In this document: positions 16,046 through 24,467 of the stretch, piece after piece | Numbering within the stretch: the first letter of the stretch is position 1 | Layout of the letters: each line of letters starts with the position of its first letter | NCBI RefSeq assembly: GCF_003751445.1 | Contig: NZ_RJUU01000003.1 | Location: forward strand, 1-64,000 | DNA length: 64,000 nt | From: Streptomyces sp. 840.1 | Lineage (GTDB): Bacteria; Actinomycetota; Actinomycetes; Streptomycetales; Streptomycetaceae | Direction: 5' to 3' | The notes under the pieces: model-generated | What the model saw: the letters and a program-made list of their open reading frames with translations, nothing else | What the model was told of the DNA's origin: nothing | Database searches by the model: none | Position numbers and translations under genes: made by a program

Positions 16046-16350
16046 CTAGACCTCCAGGGGAGCGCTAGTAGGCCGGAGCGAAATCTCGTAGCTGATGCTG
16101 ACATGGCCGTCGTGCGTCGCCATGCCCTGTTCCGAGAGGGCGGCAAGTAGCTTGGATCCCGCCGTGTGCAGAGGGTCCGTTACCCATTCGACGATCGTTT
16201 CGACACACTCGGCCAGCCGGTCGTGCGCAGATGCCATCACCTGGCGCTCAGCACCACTGCCGTCACCGAACATCAGAACCCAGCGATCACCCCGGCGCGG
16301 GGCCCGCGCGATGGTGATCTCCTCTTCGTCGATGCCGATGTCGTTGACCG
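16046..16350 (-). pseudogene. Hypothetical protein, 3' part fused to a transposase fragment
   Basis: The last 100 codons of the open frame that starts at 16768 are not transposase. They read NDIGIDEEEITIARAPRRGD, RWVLMFGDGSGAERQVMASA, HDRLAECVETIVEWVTDPLH and HVSISYEISLRPTSAPLEV with strong third-position GC. This looks like the C-terminal part of a small cytosolic protein of unknown family whose 5' end was replaced by the IS fragment. Small acidic proteins of this style occur next to toxin genes, but no assignment is possible. Confidence 0.5.
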
Positions 16351-16768
16351 TTCCGTGATCAGGTGGATCTTCGAGCCGTACTTGCCCCGGTCGACAGGAT
16401 TCGGACCTGTCAGGTCCCCTTTTCAGGGCTCGCATGTTCACCGAGTCGATCGCGCACCGCGACCAGTCCGGCTCGCCGCGGACACCGAGTTCGTGGAGGA
16501 CCAGGCGGTGGAGCTTGGCCCACACTCCGCCCTTCGACCACTCCGAGAACCGCCGGTGGGCCGTCGCTCCGGACGGACCGAACGGCGCCGACGGCAGCTG
16601 CTCCCAGGTGCAATCTGACGTGGCCACGACGACGATCGCGGCCAGTACTTCCCGGTCACCGTGCCGACGCCGACCACCGCCCTGCGGCCGCGACGGCGCC
16701 TCCGGCACGACCCGCTGCACCAGCCCCCACAACTCGTCCGGCACCAGCCGTTCAACGATCCCCACCAT
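16351..16768 (-). pseudogene. IS5-family transposase, N-terminal fragment
   Basis: ATG 16768. LVPDELWGLVQRVVPEAPSR, WEQLPSAPFGPSGATAHRRF and DWSRCAIDSVNMRALK include the first catalytic Asp (AIDSVNMRA). At the AAAAGGGG run (about 16418-16425) the true reading shifts by one base to KGDLTGPNPVDRGKYGSKIH and LITER, then stops matching at about 16350, where an unrelated gene tail is joined. The second Asp and the Glu are gone. Confidence 0.7.
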
Positions 16769-16806
16769 GCCTCACAGAATGCCGAGTCACCCAAATGAGA
16801 TGACCT

Positions 16807-17932
16807 CTGAGTGAGCGTTTGGTTCGCATATCAGGTGTTTGGCTGCGATTCTGAGCGGTCAAGCGAAGTCCCCTGAGCGGTGATTCGCCGGGGAAGTGGC
16901 TTATACGGCAATCCGTGGACCAGTAATGCACCGGGTTTCTGATGAGAGATCCCGTCTCATTCAGAAGCAACCTGGTTCATGCGGGTCTGCGCACTCGCGC
17001 CCTGGTGCCCCGGATGCCTCGCCGCACGCCCTGCCCAGGTCGGCTGCCGCCGCGTACCCAGGCATCATGCAGCCCTCACAGTCCTACCCCAGCGACCTGT
17101 CCGACGCCCGCTGGGAACTCATCCGCCCCACGCTGGAAGCCTGGCGCCAGGCCCGCGCCGGCATCCGCAAGCCCACCCACGACCTACGCACCCTGATGAA
17201 CGCCATCCTCTACGTCGACCGCACCGGCATTCCCTGGCGCTACCTCCCCCACGACTTCCCACCCCACCAGACCGTCTACGGCTACTTCGCCCGCTGGGAA
17301 GCCGACGGCATCTTCGACCAGCTCACCAACATCCTCCGCGGCAAGGTCCGCAAGGCCGAAGGCCGCGCGAGCCAGCCCAGCGCCTGCCTGATCGACAGCC
17401 AGAGCATCAAGACTTCCGCCACCGTCCCCCTGACCAGCCAAGGTATCGACCCGGCCAAGAAGATCATCGGACGCAAACGGCACATCGTCACCGACACCCT
17501 CGGCCTCCTCCTGGCCGTCGCCGTCACCGCCGCGAGCGTCCACGACTCCGCGGCCGGCACCCAGCTCATGACCAAGGTCGCCGCACTCCACCCAACGATC
17601 AGCAAAGCCTGGGCCGACAACGGCTACAAGACCAAAGCCGTCGAACACGCCGCCCACCTCGGCATCGACCTCGAGATCGTCCAACGCGACCCCACCACCA
17701 GAGGCTTCCACGTCCAGCCACGCCGATGGGTCATCGAACGCACCCTCGGCTGGCTCATGCACCACCGCCGCCTCGCCCGCGACTACGAAACCCACCCCCA
17801 CCGATCAGCAGCCATGATCCAGCTGGCCGCCATCAACCTCATGACCCGCCGCCTCACCCACGAGACCACCCTCAACTGGCGCGACACCTAGACCAAATGA
17901 AACAGACATCGGAGAACGAAACGCTCACTGAG
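16807..17932 (+). mobile_element. IS5-family insertion sequence
   Basis: CTGAGTGAGCGTTTGGTTC at 16807-16825 matches the reverse complement of 17914-17932 at 17 of 19 positions, so these are probably the terminal inverted repeats. The element holds one intact transposase gene. The 240 bases between the left end and the start codon are longer than usual, so the left boundary is less sure. It abuts the truncated IS5 fragment at 16351-16768. Confidence 0.6.
17067..17891 (+). CDS. IS5-family transposase, intact
   Basis: 274 residues if started at ATG 17067 (MQPSQSYPSDLSDARWELIR). The order of motifs is complete: TGIPWRYLPHDFPPHQTVYG, the first Asp in ACLIDSQSIKTSA, KKIIGRKRHIVTDTLGLLLA, the second Asp in KAWADNGYKTKAV, and the Glu in RWVIERTLGWLMHHRRLARD. 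Length and spacing fit the IS5 group. Nothing argues against activity. Confidence 0.85.
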   Translation: MQPSQSYPSDLSDARWELIRPTLEAWRQARAGIRKPTHDLRTLMNAILYVDRTGIPWRYLPHDFPPHQTVYGYFARWEADGIFDQLTNILRGKVRKAEGRASQPSACLIDSQSIKTSATVPLTSQGIDPAKKIIGRKRHIVTDTLGLLLAVAVTAASVHDSAAGTQLMTKVAALHPTISKAWADNGYKTKAVEHAAHLGIDLEIVQRDPTTRGFHVQPRRWVIERTLGWLMHHRRLARDYETHPHRSAAMIQLAAINLMTRRLTHETTLNWRDT

Positions 17933-18366
17933 CACCGATGGTTCGCCTCCTCGGCCGTCGGTCCCCGCGGCACGGGGGCACTTCCGTCGTCGGCCGGGCC
18001 GCTGGCCGGCTGGGAGGCGGCCGGCGAGATGCCCGCGATGTGGAGTCCGGCCAGGTAGATGGCCGCGGTCTTCTCGCACCGGCCCCGCGGGGTGCACCTC
18101 CCCGGCAGCAGACTGGTCGTCTGCCGCAGGATGTCGGATCTCCCTGGCGCGGGGGCTGTGCGACCGCCCGCCCCAGGGCGCTGCGCTCCCGGTGAGTGCG
18201 GCCCAGTGGATCACGGACTCTTGGGGCGGGCCCCTGCTTATGTTGTCGGTGGCATGACCTATTCTTCGCTCATCCGTCACACGTGCAGCACATGTCGCAC
18301 ACATCGACTGCCACCTGATAGCTGCATGCAGTGGCCCCATACTCGTTCCGGGGGGTTCGAACCATC
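17933..18366. other. Intergenic region with a possible transposase tail
   Basis: No intact gene. On the minus strand near 18000-18075 a frame reads REKTAAIYLAGLHIAGISPA, which resembles the last residues of a transposase or similar relic. The stretch 18230-18366 should hold the promoter and ribosome-binding site (GGGGGG at about 18351) of the secreted protein that follows. Confidence 0.35.
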
Positions 18367-20328
18367 GTGCGTATACGCACTCTCCCGGCCGCCACCGCAC
18401 TGGCGGCCCTCTTCAGCTCGGCGGTACTCACCGCCGCACCGGCGTCCGCCGACACCACTAGACCCATCGCGGTCTCGGACGCCGACGACACGGTCGTCGA
18501 CGGCGTCCACCAGCGGCTGTACTTCAGCGACCGGTACCAGAGCAAGATCGTCGTCACTGACTACAGCGGCAAGGCCGTCGCCACGCTCACCGGCCTGCCC
18601 GAGGTCCGTGACCTCGAACTGAGCCCGGACTCGGGCACGCTGTACGCGGCGGTCTACGGCGCCGACAAGATCGTCGCCATTGACACCGTGACCCTCACGC
18701 AGACCGCCGAGTACCCGACCGGCGACAAGACCATCCCCTCCCGGCTCGCCTTTGCCGACGGCAAGCTGTGGTTCGGATACGGGGACCAGTGGGACTCCGG
18801 GCTCGGCTCCGTCGACCTGGCGGCCGAGACTCCCACGGTGACGCTGGACCTGGCGGCCGGACACGACTTCGCAAGCCCTCCCGAGCTCTACGCGAGCCCC
18901 GCCAACCCGGGCACGCTGCTTGCCCTCGACTCGCACATCAGCTCCGCCCCGATCGTCGTCTATGACATCTCCTCCGGTGCCCCGGTCATCCGCGTCTCTG
19001 CCGAGAAGGGGGGTTTCTACAAGGACGCGGCTCTCACGCCGGACGGCCAGAACGTCGTCGTGGCGGGGCCCGGGAATCGGGCGCTCACCGAGTACCGGCT
19101 CTCGGACCTGAAACAGGTGCGCAGCTACCCCGTCCCCGACGAGCCGGAGACGGTCAGCGTCGCTCCGGACGGCACGGTCGCCGCGACCGTCCTCGACACC
19201 GACGACCTCGGGGACACGTACGTGTTCGCCGGCGGCAGCGGCAAGCCCGCCAGCGTCCGCAACCTGTCGCCTAAATGGATGCCCTGGTTCGGACACTCGA
19301 TGAATTGGTCGGCCGATGGCCGGAAGCTGTTCGTGCTGACCGGGTCCTCCGAGTTCACCCAGTTCCACGCCATCGACGAGCCCCGCAAGTACGTCGGCGC
19401 GCTCAAGGTCGATGCCCCCGCCACCGCCCCCCGCGCGAAGTCGCTCACCGTCAAGGGCTCGCTCACCGCCGCCCTCGCGCTGCCCGCCGGGACCCCGCTG
19501 GCCGTCACCCGCACCGACATGGAGTCGCCGAACGGGAAGTCGCTCGGCACCAAGCGGCTCGGCACGGGTGGCAAGTTCTCCTTCACGGACACCCCGCCGG
19601 CCGGCAGCAAGGTCACGTACACGGTGAGGTACGCCGGTGACGCCACGCACACCTCGGCCACCGCCTCGGACACCGTCAACGTCTCCCGCGCCACGCCCAC
19701 ACTGACGCTGAACAACAACGGCAAGGTGTACAGCTACGCCAGGAAAGTCGCGTTCACGGCGCACCTCGGCACGACGTACAAGAACCGCACGGTCGAGATC
19801 TGGGCCGACCCGTTCGGGGCGGACAAGCCGAAGAAGCGGGTCAAGACCGGCAAGGTCAACTCCAAGGGCAACCTGTCGGTCACCCTGGCCATGACCCGGG
19901 ACACCGCGGTCAGCGTCGTATTCAAGGGCGACGCCCGCTACGCCCCGAAATCGGTCAAGTCCACCGCGTACGCCCGGGTGAAGGTCTCGACGGCGCTGTC
20001 CAAGTACTACAAGACCGGCAAGATCGGCTCCACGACGTACCGCTACTTCCACAAGAACACCAACGTCATCTCCACGACGACGATGAGCTACTACAAGGGC
20101 CGCAAGCAGCGGCTCGAGATCCAGGTGTACTACCAGGGCAAGTGGTACGACGGGGCCACCGAGTACTTCAAGCTCGGCACCAACGGAAAGTCGGCCGTCA
20201 GCCTGGGCCACTCCGGCAAGTCCGGCGTCCGCGCCCGCGTGCGCTCCTCGTACGTCAACTCCGCATCCGGAGACACCGTCAACTCGACGACGCACGGGAG
20301 CTGGAAGTACTTCATGTTCACCAGCTGA
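18367..20328 (+). CDS. Secreted beta-propeller protein with Ig-like repeats
   Basis: GTG 18367 gives about 653 residues with a Sec signal peptide (VRIRTLPAATALAALFSSAV ending at APASADT). Residues about 40-330 carry propeller-like repeats of the YVTN/NHL style (LYFSDRYQSKIVVTDYSGKA, DLELSPDSGTLYAAVYGADK, AALTPDGQNVVVAGPGNRAL). Then come Ig-like modules (KVTYTVRYAGDATHTSATAS, AVSVVFKGDARYAPKSV) and a Lys/Tyr-rich C-terminal domain ending GSWKYFMFTS. Streptomyces export several such proteins; no enzyme motif is visible, so a structural or binding role at the cell surface is likely. It has its own terminator. Confidence 0.8.
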   Translation: MRIRTLPAATALAALFSSAVLTAAPASADTTRPIAVSDADDTVVDGVHQRLYFSDRYQSKIVVTDYSGKAVATLTGLPEVRDLELSPDSGTLYAAVYGADKIVAIDTVTLTQTAEYPTGDKTIPSRLAFADGKLWFGYGDQWDSGLGSVDLAAETPTVTLDLAAGHDFASPPELYASPANPGTLLALDSHISSAPIVVYDISSGAPVIRVSAEKGGFYKDAALTPDGQNVVVAGPGNRALTEYRLSDLKQVRSYPVPDEPETVSVAPDGTVAATVLDTDDLGDTYVFAGGSGKPASVRNLSPKWMPWFGHSMNWSADGRKLFVLTGSSEFTQFHAIDEPRKYVGALKVDAPATAPRAKSLTVKGSLTAALALPAGTPLAVTRTDMESPNGKSLGTKRLGTGGKFSFTDTPPAGSKVTYTVRYAGDATHTSATASDTVNVSRATPTLTLNNNGKVYSYARKVAFTAHLGTTYKNRTVEIWADPFGADKPKKRVKTGKVNSKGNLSVTLAMTRDTAVSVVFKGDARYAPKSVKSTAYARVKVSTALSKYYKTGKIGSTTYRYFHKNTNVISTTTMSYYKGRKQRLEIQVYYQGKWYDGATEYFKLGTNGKSAVSLGHSGKSGVRARVRSSYVNSASGDTVNSTTHGSWKYFMFTS

Positions 20329-20362
20329 TGCACAATCGACGTCCTTCGAGACTGTGACGTCA

Positions 20363-20391
20363 GGGGCGCGTCCCACCCGGAGACGCGCCCC
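20363..20391 (+). terminator. Terminator of the propeller/Ig-like gene
   Basis: GGGGCGCGTC (20363-20372) pairs with GACGCGCCCC (20382-20391), 35 bases after the stop codon, and is followed by a short T-containing stretch. Confidence 0.75.
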
Positions 20392-20702
20392 TCTACTGTC
20401 CTCCCATTACCGTCTTCGTTGGCTCCGCAATGGGGCTCCCGGCCTTCGGGCCCGGCATGACTTCCCCCCTTGTTGACCACGACAATGCCGTTGCTTTTGG
20501 GGCAGGCAGCGCGTTGGGCCATTCGTGTCTGTCTCGCGTCTGGAGCGCCTGGGGTTGGGGATCTTGACTCGGTCGTGTCCGCCTGAGTTGGTGGACCGTG
20601 TCGTTGCCGAGGCGGGGTGCGGGGAGAAGCGTCGTCGCCCGACAGCTTCGCGAAGCGGGAGGACGCACCTGTCCCCGTTCCGGCTCACCTGCCGCGGTCC
20701 TG
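20392..20702. other. Intergenic region between convergent genes
   Basis: 311 bases between the convergent propeller gene and DUF6351 gene. Open frames on both strands lack any recognisable motif. Confidence 0.4.
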
Positions 20703-22853
20703 TCACTTCGGGTCGAAGGAGAGCCACGTACCGGCGAGGCCCTGCTGACCCGCCCCGGGCTGGGACCAGTCGCAGACACCGTCCCGGAAGATCGCCTTCA
20801 GCTCCGTGAACTGGCTGTCGGTCACCGGCACCAGGTAGTCGGAGCGGACCACGGGGCGCTTGCGGCACTTGACGATGTCGTTGGCCACATCGGCTCCGGC
20901 AACCATCCGCGGCGAAGTCCACACCGGGTAAAGGGTGTTGCATTCGGTGTTGTCGATGCCCTCGATCTGGGGCTCCGCGATCTTCTTCGCACCGACGCCA
21001 CGGGTCCAGCAGGCATCCGTGAGACCCTGCGGCCGGTGGCGGACGATCTTCTCGATGGGGGCGTCGTTGCCGGAGTCCGCCTCGATGCCGGTGAGCCAAT
21101 GGTCCATGTCGGACAGCATCCCGGCGAGAGTGAATCCGTGCCCGTTGGAGCGGGTGAGCATGACCTGGTTGGCGTGGGTGCCGTTGGCCTTGTCCAGGCG
21201 CGCCCGGGTGGAGAAGGACTGGAAGCGCATGTGCATGTCGCCGGCCGCCGCGTCGTCCGTGTAGTCGCGGTAGTCGATGATCGGGACGTCGGCGAGGCCG
21301 CCACCGCCGTTCAGCATGCGACCCGTCCGGTAGGCCGTCCGTACCGCCTTGAGATCGGCGACGGTACGCTGCGCGGCGGGCTTGGCGTCGTCGTCGAGGC
21401 CGCCGATACGCCGGTTCAGGTCGATGAACTGGTCGATGTCGATGGTCCCCTTGTTCAGGGCCTCAAGTCCGTACTGGATACCCGTGTTGTCGAGCGGCCT
21501 GCGCGTCTTCCCGGTCCCCGGTACCTCGCCGTAGACGTTCATGGCGTGGCTGTAGACGTCACAGCGGGCACCGCCCGGGTTGGTTGCGGGGTCGTAGCGC
21601 TGTTCCGCGGGCAGCTGGGGCGGGCAGAACACCGTAGGGTCGATACGGCCGCCGGCCCTGGCCAGGCTGCCGATGCTCTCCCACTTGCCGAACCCGGAGA
21701 CCGCCCTCTGCTGCTCCTTGGTGAACGCGTCCGGCGCGACTTCCCTGAAGTAGTGGTTCAGGAGCTGGGCGTCGCTGAGGGTCTGAATCGTCCCGAAGCC
21801 GACGTCGGGGAAGCTGCAGCCGGAGAGAAGGCCGTCCAGCAGACCCGGGTAGTTGTCGGCGATCTGGTGGGTCTGGTACGAGCCGCCTGAGCAGCCGTTC
21901 CCGATGGTGAAGGCCGGGTCGCCGTACGTCTCCACGAAGCGTTCCTTGACCATGCTCATGGTCTCGGCGGCCAGCAGGTCGTTGCAGTTGTTGCCGAAGA
22001 CGTTCAGCGTGGACGATGCGACGCCGTAGCCCTTGCTCAGATACGTGTCGTTCATGATGCCGACGGTGTTGCGGCCCTGGACGTACCAGCCGCCGTTGCA
22101 GCCCCCGCCGAAGCCGTACACGAGGCGCCCGTTCCAGCCCTGCCCACGCTCCAGCGGGTCGGGGGTGCCGGACTTCGGGTCGTGCAGCACGGCCGTCTCG
22201 TAGATGCCTCGGTTGATGGTGCCGGTCTCGACGCGGACGATGTACGGCACCTCCTTGCCCTCGCTGGTCGTGGCGGTAGCCAGGTCGGCGGGACGGACGT
22301 TCTGGTCGGGCAACGGAACGAACGTGCCGGCCGTGGTGCGATACATGTAGTCGACGCGGGTCCTGACCGAGCAGTCCTGGTCGACCGGCTGCCCGAGGGT
22401 GGTGCCGGTGACCGTCTTGAACTCGGCGGTGTCACAGACGAACGGCTGTTCGTGCGGCCCGGCGAACACCGGCCCCGTGATGGGGTGGTTCTTCACGGTC
22501 AGTTGCCCGGCGTCCGCGCCCTGAGCCCTGGCCGTGAGCGTGTTGTCGCCCTGGGACAGCTCCTTCACCACGCCCATCAGCGCGTTGTCGCCGGAGGGCC
22601 GGAAGCTCGAGGTCACATCCCGGCCCCCGACCTCGACCCGGACCTTGTCGGCCGCGATGGACGCGGGCACCGCGACACGTATCAGGGCGTCGTCTCCCGA
22701 CACCGTGCCGGGCCGCGACGACACGGCCGTCAGCTGCAGCTTCTCGCGTTCCTGGCTGTCGGCCGGCGTCGCCGACGCGCCTATCAGCACGGCCATGAAC
22801 GCTATGCCGACAAGGCCCAGTTCGACCGGCCTCGCGGCTCCTGTGAACGACAC
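20703..22853 (-). CDS. Secreted DUF6351 protein, tannase-like alpha/beta hydrolase
   Basis: 716 residues, ATG 22853. An N-terminal hydrophobic segment (VELGLVGIAFMAVLIGASAT) is a signal peptide or anchor. A beta-sandwich-like part (residues about 40-120) precedes the hydrolase domain. The nucleophile elbow appears as TIGNGCSGGSYQTHQIADNY (G-x-S-x-G pattern). Tannase/feruloyl-esterase-like features are the many Cys (GGGCNGGWYVQG, FGNNCNDLL, SGCSFPDVGF) and the late LTRSNGHGFTLAGML and MDHWLTGIEAD region that should supply the catalytic His. Length and layout fit the DUF6351 family. The substrate is unknown; an ester-linked plant or polyketide compound is plausible. It may or may not belong with the sugar cluster that follows. 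Confidence 0.75.
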   Translation of the reverse strand: MSFTGAARPVELGLVGIAFMAVLIGASATPADSQEREKLQLTAVSSRPGTVSGDDALIRVAVPASIAADKVRVEVGGRDVTSSFRPSGDNALMGVVKELSQGDNTLTARAQGADAGQLTVKNHPITGPVFAGPHEQPFVCDTAEFKTVTGTTLGQPVDQDCSVRTRVDYMYRTTAGTFVPLPDQNVRPADLATATTSEGKEVPYIVRVETGTINRGIYETAVLHDPKSGTPDPLERGQGWNGRLVYGFGGGCNGGWYVQGRNTVGIMNDTYLSKGYGVASSTLNVFGNNCNDLLAAETMSMVKERFVETYGDPAFTIGNGCSGGSYQTHQIADNYPGLLDGLLSGCSFPDVGFGTIQTLSDAQLLNHYFREVAPDAFTKEQQRAVSGFGKWESIGSLARAGGRIDPTVFCPPQLPAEQRYDPATNPGGARCDVYSHAMNVYGEVPGTGKTRRPLDNTGIQYGLEALNKGTIDIDQFIDLNRRIGGLDDDAKPAAQRTVADLKAVRTAYRTGRMLNGGGGLADVPIIDYRDYTDDAAAGDMHMRFQSFSTRARLDKANGTHANQVMLTRSNGHGFTLAGMLSDMDHWLTGIEADSGNDAPIEKIVRHRPQGLTDACWTRGVGAKKIAEPQIEGIDNTECNTLYPVWTSPRMVAGADVANDIVKCRKRPVVRSDYLVPVTDSQFTELKAIFRDGVCDWSQPGAGQQGLAGTWLSFDPK

Positions 22854-23056
22854 GACGGGACTCGCCCCACTTCCTGGAGTCGGAATTCGTACTCGGTGTG
22901 CGGACGCGGGCCGGGGGCCCGCCGGGACGGCGATGCGTATGTCCCGTTGTCATGGTGTGCGGCTTCCCGGCCAGTGGCCGGAAGGGGCCCGCTGCTATCC
23001 GGCGTCCTGTGCTGTACCGGATGGGGCAAGGGTTGTACGTGGCCTTGATCCCGCAG

Positions 23057-23083
23057 GGGCCGGCCCGCGCGGCGGGCCGGCCC
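23057..23083 (-). terminator. Terminator downstream of the enolase-type gene
   Basis: GGGCCGGCCCGC (23057-23068) and GCGGGCCGGCCC (23072-23083) form a perfect 12-bp stem with a three-base loop, starting eight bases after the stop of the minus-strand dehydratase gene. Confidence 0.75.
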
Positions 23084-23090
23084 TGTGCGG

Positions 23091-24233
23091 CTACCAGTTG
23101 GTGAACGCCCCGTCCGCCGTGCGCAAGTGCGGGCGCTCGGCCGCCGCGGCCTGGTACCGGCGCGCCGCCTCCCGGTCGATGTCGACGCCGATGCCGGGCA
23201 GTTCGCTCGGCTCCACCCGCCCCGGCAGGATCGTCGGCCGGGCGGTGAAGAGGGCGGCGATGGCCGGATCGGGGTCGGTCTGGTGCTCCTGGACCGCCAC
23301 ATTCGGGCAGGCCAGGTTGAGTTGGAGCGAGGAGGCGGCGGTGACCGGGCCGAGCGGGTTGTGGGTGGCGAGCTTGATGTGGTGGGTCTCCGCCATCGCC
23401 GCGATCTTCTTCGCCTCGGTCAGGCCCGCGGCCACCCCGACATCCACGCGCGCGTAATCGATGAGGTCGCCCTCGATGAGCGTCCTGAACTCCCATTTGG
23501 AACCGTACTGCTCACCTACGGCCAGCGGAACGCCGGTGCGGGCCCGCAGCATGCGGTAGCTGTCCGGGTTCTCGCAGCGCAGTGGGTCCTCGACGAAGTA
23601 CGGGCGGGCCGCCTCGATCTCCCGGCACAGGGTCACCGCCTCCGGCGGATCCAGGCGCGTATGGACGTCGAGGATCAGCTCCACCTCGTCGCCGACCGCA
23701 TCCCGCACCTGATGGAAGAGGTCGACCGAGTCGCGCAGACAACGGCGGGCGTCGAGCGTGCCATCGGCGTCGTGCGGCGAGGCGAACCGCAGATGGCGCC
23801 AGCCCTCGGCGACCAGGTCGCGGCAGCGGTCCAGGAACCACGCGCGGTCGTGGTAGCCATCGCCGACATGCACATAGGCGGGCACGTGATCACGCACCCG
23901 GCCGCCGAGGAGCTCATGCACCGGTACGCCGAGCGCCTTGCCGCGGATGTCCCAAAGGGCCACGTCCACCGCTGCGATGGCGGCGCCGAGTATGCGGTCC
24001 GCGGGGAAGAACCCGCGCCGGAACATCACCTGCCAGAGGTGTTCGATCCGTCGCGGGTCCTCGCCGACGATCAGCTCCGCGAGGTGCTCCAGCCCGCCCG
24101 CTACCGCCCGTTGGCGCGACCTTATGCCGACCTCGCCCAGGCCGTGGATGCCCTCGTCGGTGTCGACCACGACCAGCATCATGCTGTCGCCGTGGTCGGG
24201 GAGAGTCAGCACTTCCAGGCCGGTGATCTTCAT
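23091..24233 (-). CDS. Enolase-superfamily sugar-acid dehydratase
   Basis: 380 residues, ATG 24233. The protein has the enolase-superfamily capping domain and barrel. Predicted metal ligands are Asp189 (ILDVHTRLD), Glu215 (FVEDPLR) and Glu241 (VGEQYGSKWEF). His191 in the DxHxR motif and His291 (KLATHNPLGPVTAA) are the acid/base residues. This pattern is typical of galactonate/mannonate-type dehydratases, which turn an aldonate into a 2-keto-3-deoxy acid in the cytosol. The exact sugar cannot be read from sequence. It diverges from the LacI regulator gene; an AACGTT-centred site lies just upstream of its start, and a hairpin terminator follows it. It is the catabolic arm of glycan-use cluster A. 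Confidence 0.8.
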   Translation of the reverse strand: MKITGLEVLTLPDHGDSMMLVVVDTDEGIHGLGEVGIRSRQRAVAGGLEHLAELIVGEDPRRIEHLWQVMFRRGFFPADRILGAAIAAVDVALWDIRGKALGVPVHELLGGRVRDHVPAYVHVGDGYHDRAWFLDRCRDLVAEGWRHLRFASPHDADGTLDARRCLRDSVDLFHQVRDAVGDEVELILDVHTRLDPPEAVTLCREIEAARPYFVEDPLRCENPDSYRMLRARTGVPLAVGEQYGSKWEFRTLIEGDLIDYARVDVGVAAGLTEAKKIAAMAETHHIKLATHNPLGPVTAASSLQLNLACPNVAVQEHQTDPDPAIAALFTARPTILPGRVEPSELPGIGVDIDREAARRYQAAAAERPHLRTADGAFTNW

Positions 24234-24246
24234 TCCGCTCCTCTAT

Positions 24247-24260
24247 GAAAACGTTCCCGC
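24247..24260. promoter_or_regulatory. Probable LacI-type operator 1
   Basis: GAAAACGTTCCCGC is centred on AACGTT, the typical core of LacI/GalR operators. It lies 14 bases upstream of the dehydratase start codon, where a bound repressor would block transcription. Confidence 0.6.
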
Positions 24261-24368
24261 AATTTCAGTGCCGTTCTTGAGAGCACATCATCAACAGCAG
24301 TCGAGCCGAAGCGCAAGACCCGTGCGTCCAGAAGGTTTTCCTCGATGAAATACTCCTGACACACGTCT

Positions 24369-24396
24369 TGACACGCATGGGAACGTTCGCAAACAT
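24369..24396 (+). promoter_or_regulatory. Promoter with embedded LacI-type operator 2
   Basis: TTGACA (24369-24374) is a good -35 element. About 16 bases later AAACAT (24391-24396) could serve as -10. Between them lies GGGAACGTTCGC (24379-24390), again centred on AACGTT and similar to operator 1. An operator between -35 and -10 of the lacI-like gene suggests autoregulation. Confidence 0.55.
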
Positions 24397-24467
24397 CAAC
24401 GTCATTCGCAGGATTCAGATGCGAGACGACCGGGGTCCCCCGGCTCATGACGACGAGGAGGCCGTTC

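Noticed and set aside
16380..16430. tRNA-like stem CAGGTCC/GGACCTG
   Set aside because: It is coding sequence of the IS5 transposase fragment (KGDLTGPNPVDRG) and has no cloverleaf.
18277..20376. Minus-strand open frame of 699 codons
   Set aside because: Antisense to the secreted propeller/Ig-like gene, which has a signal peptide and clear repeats.
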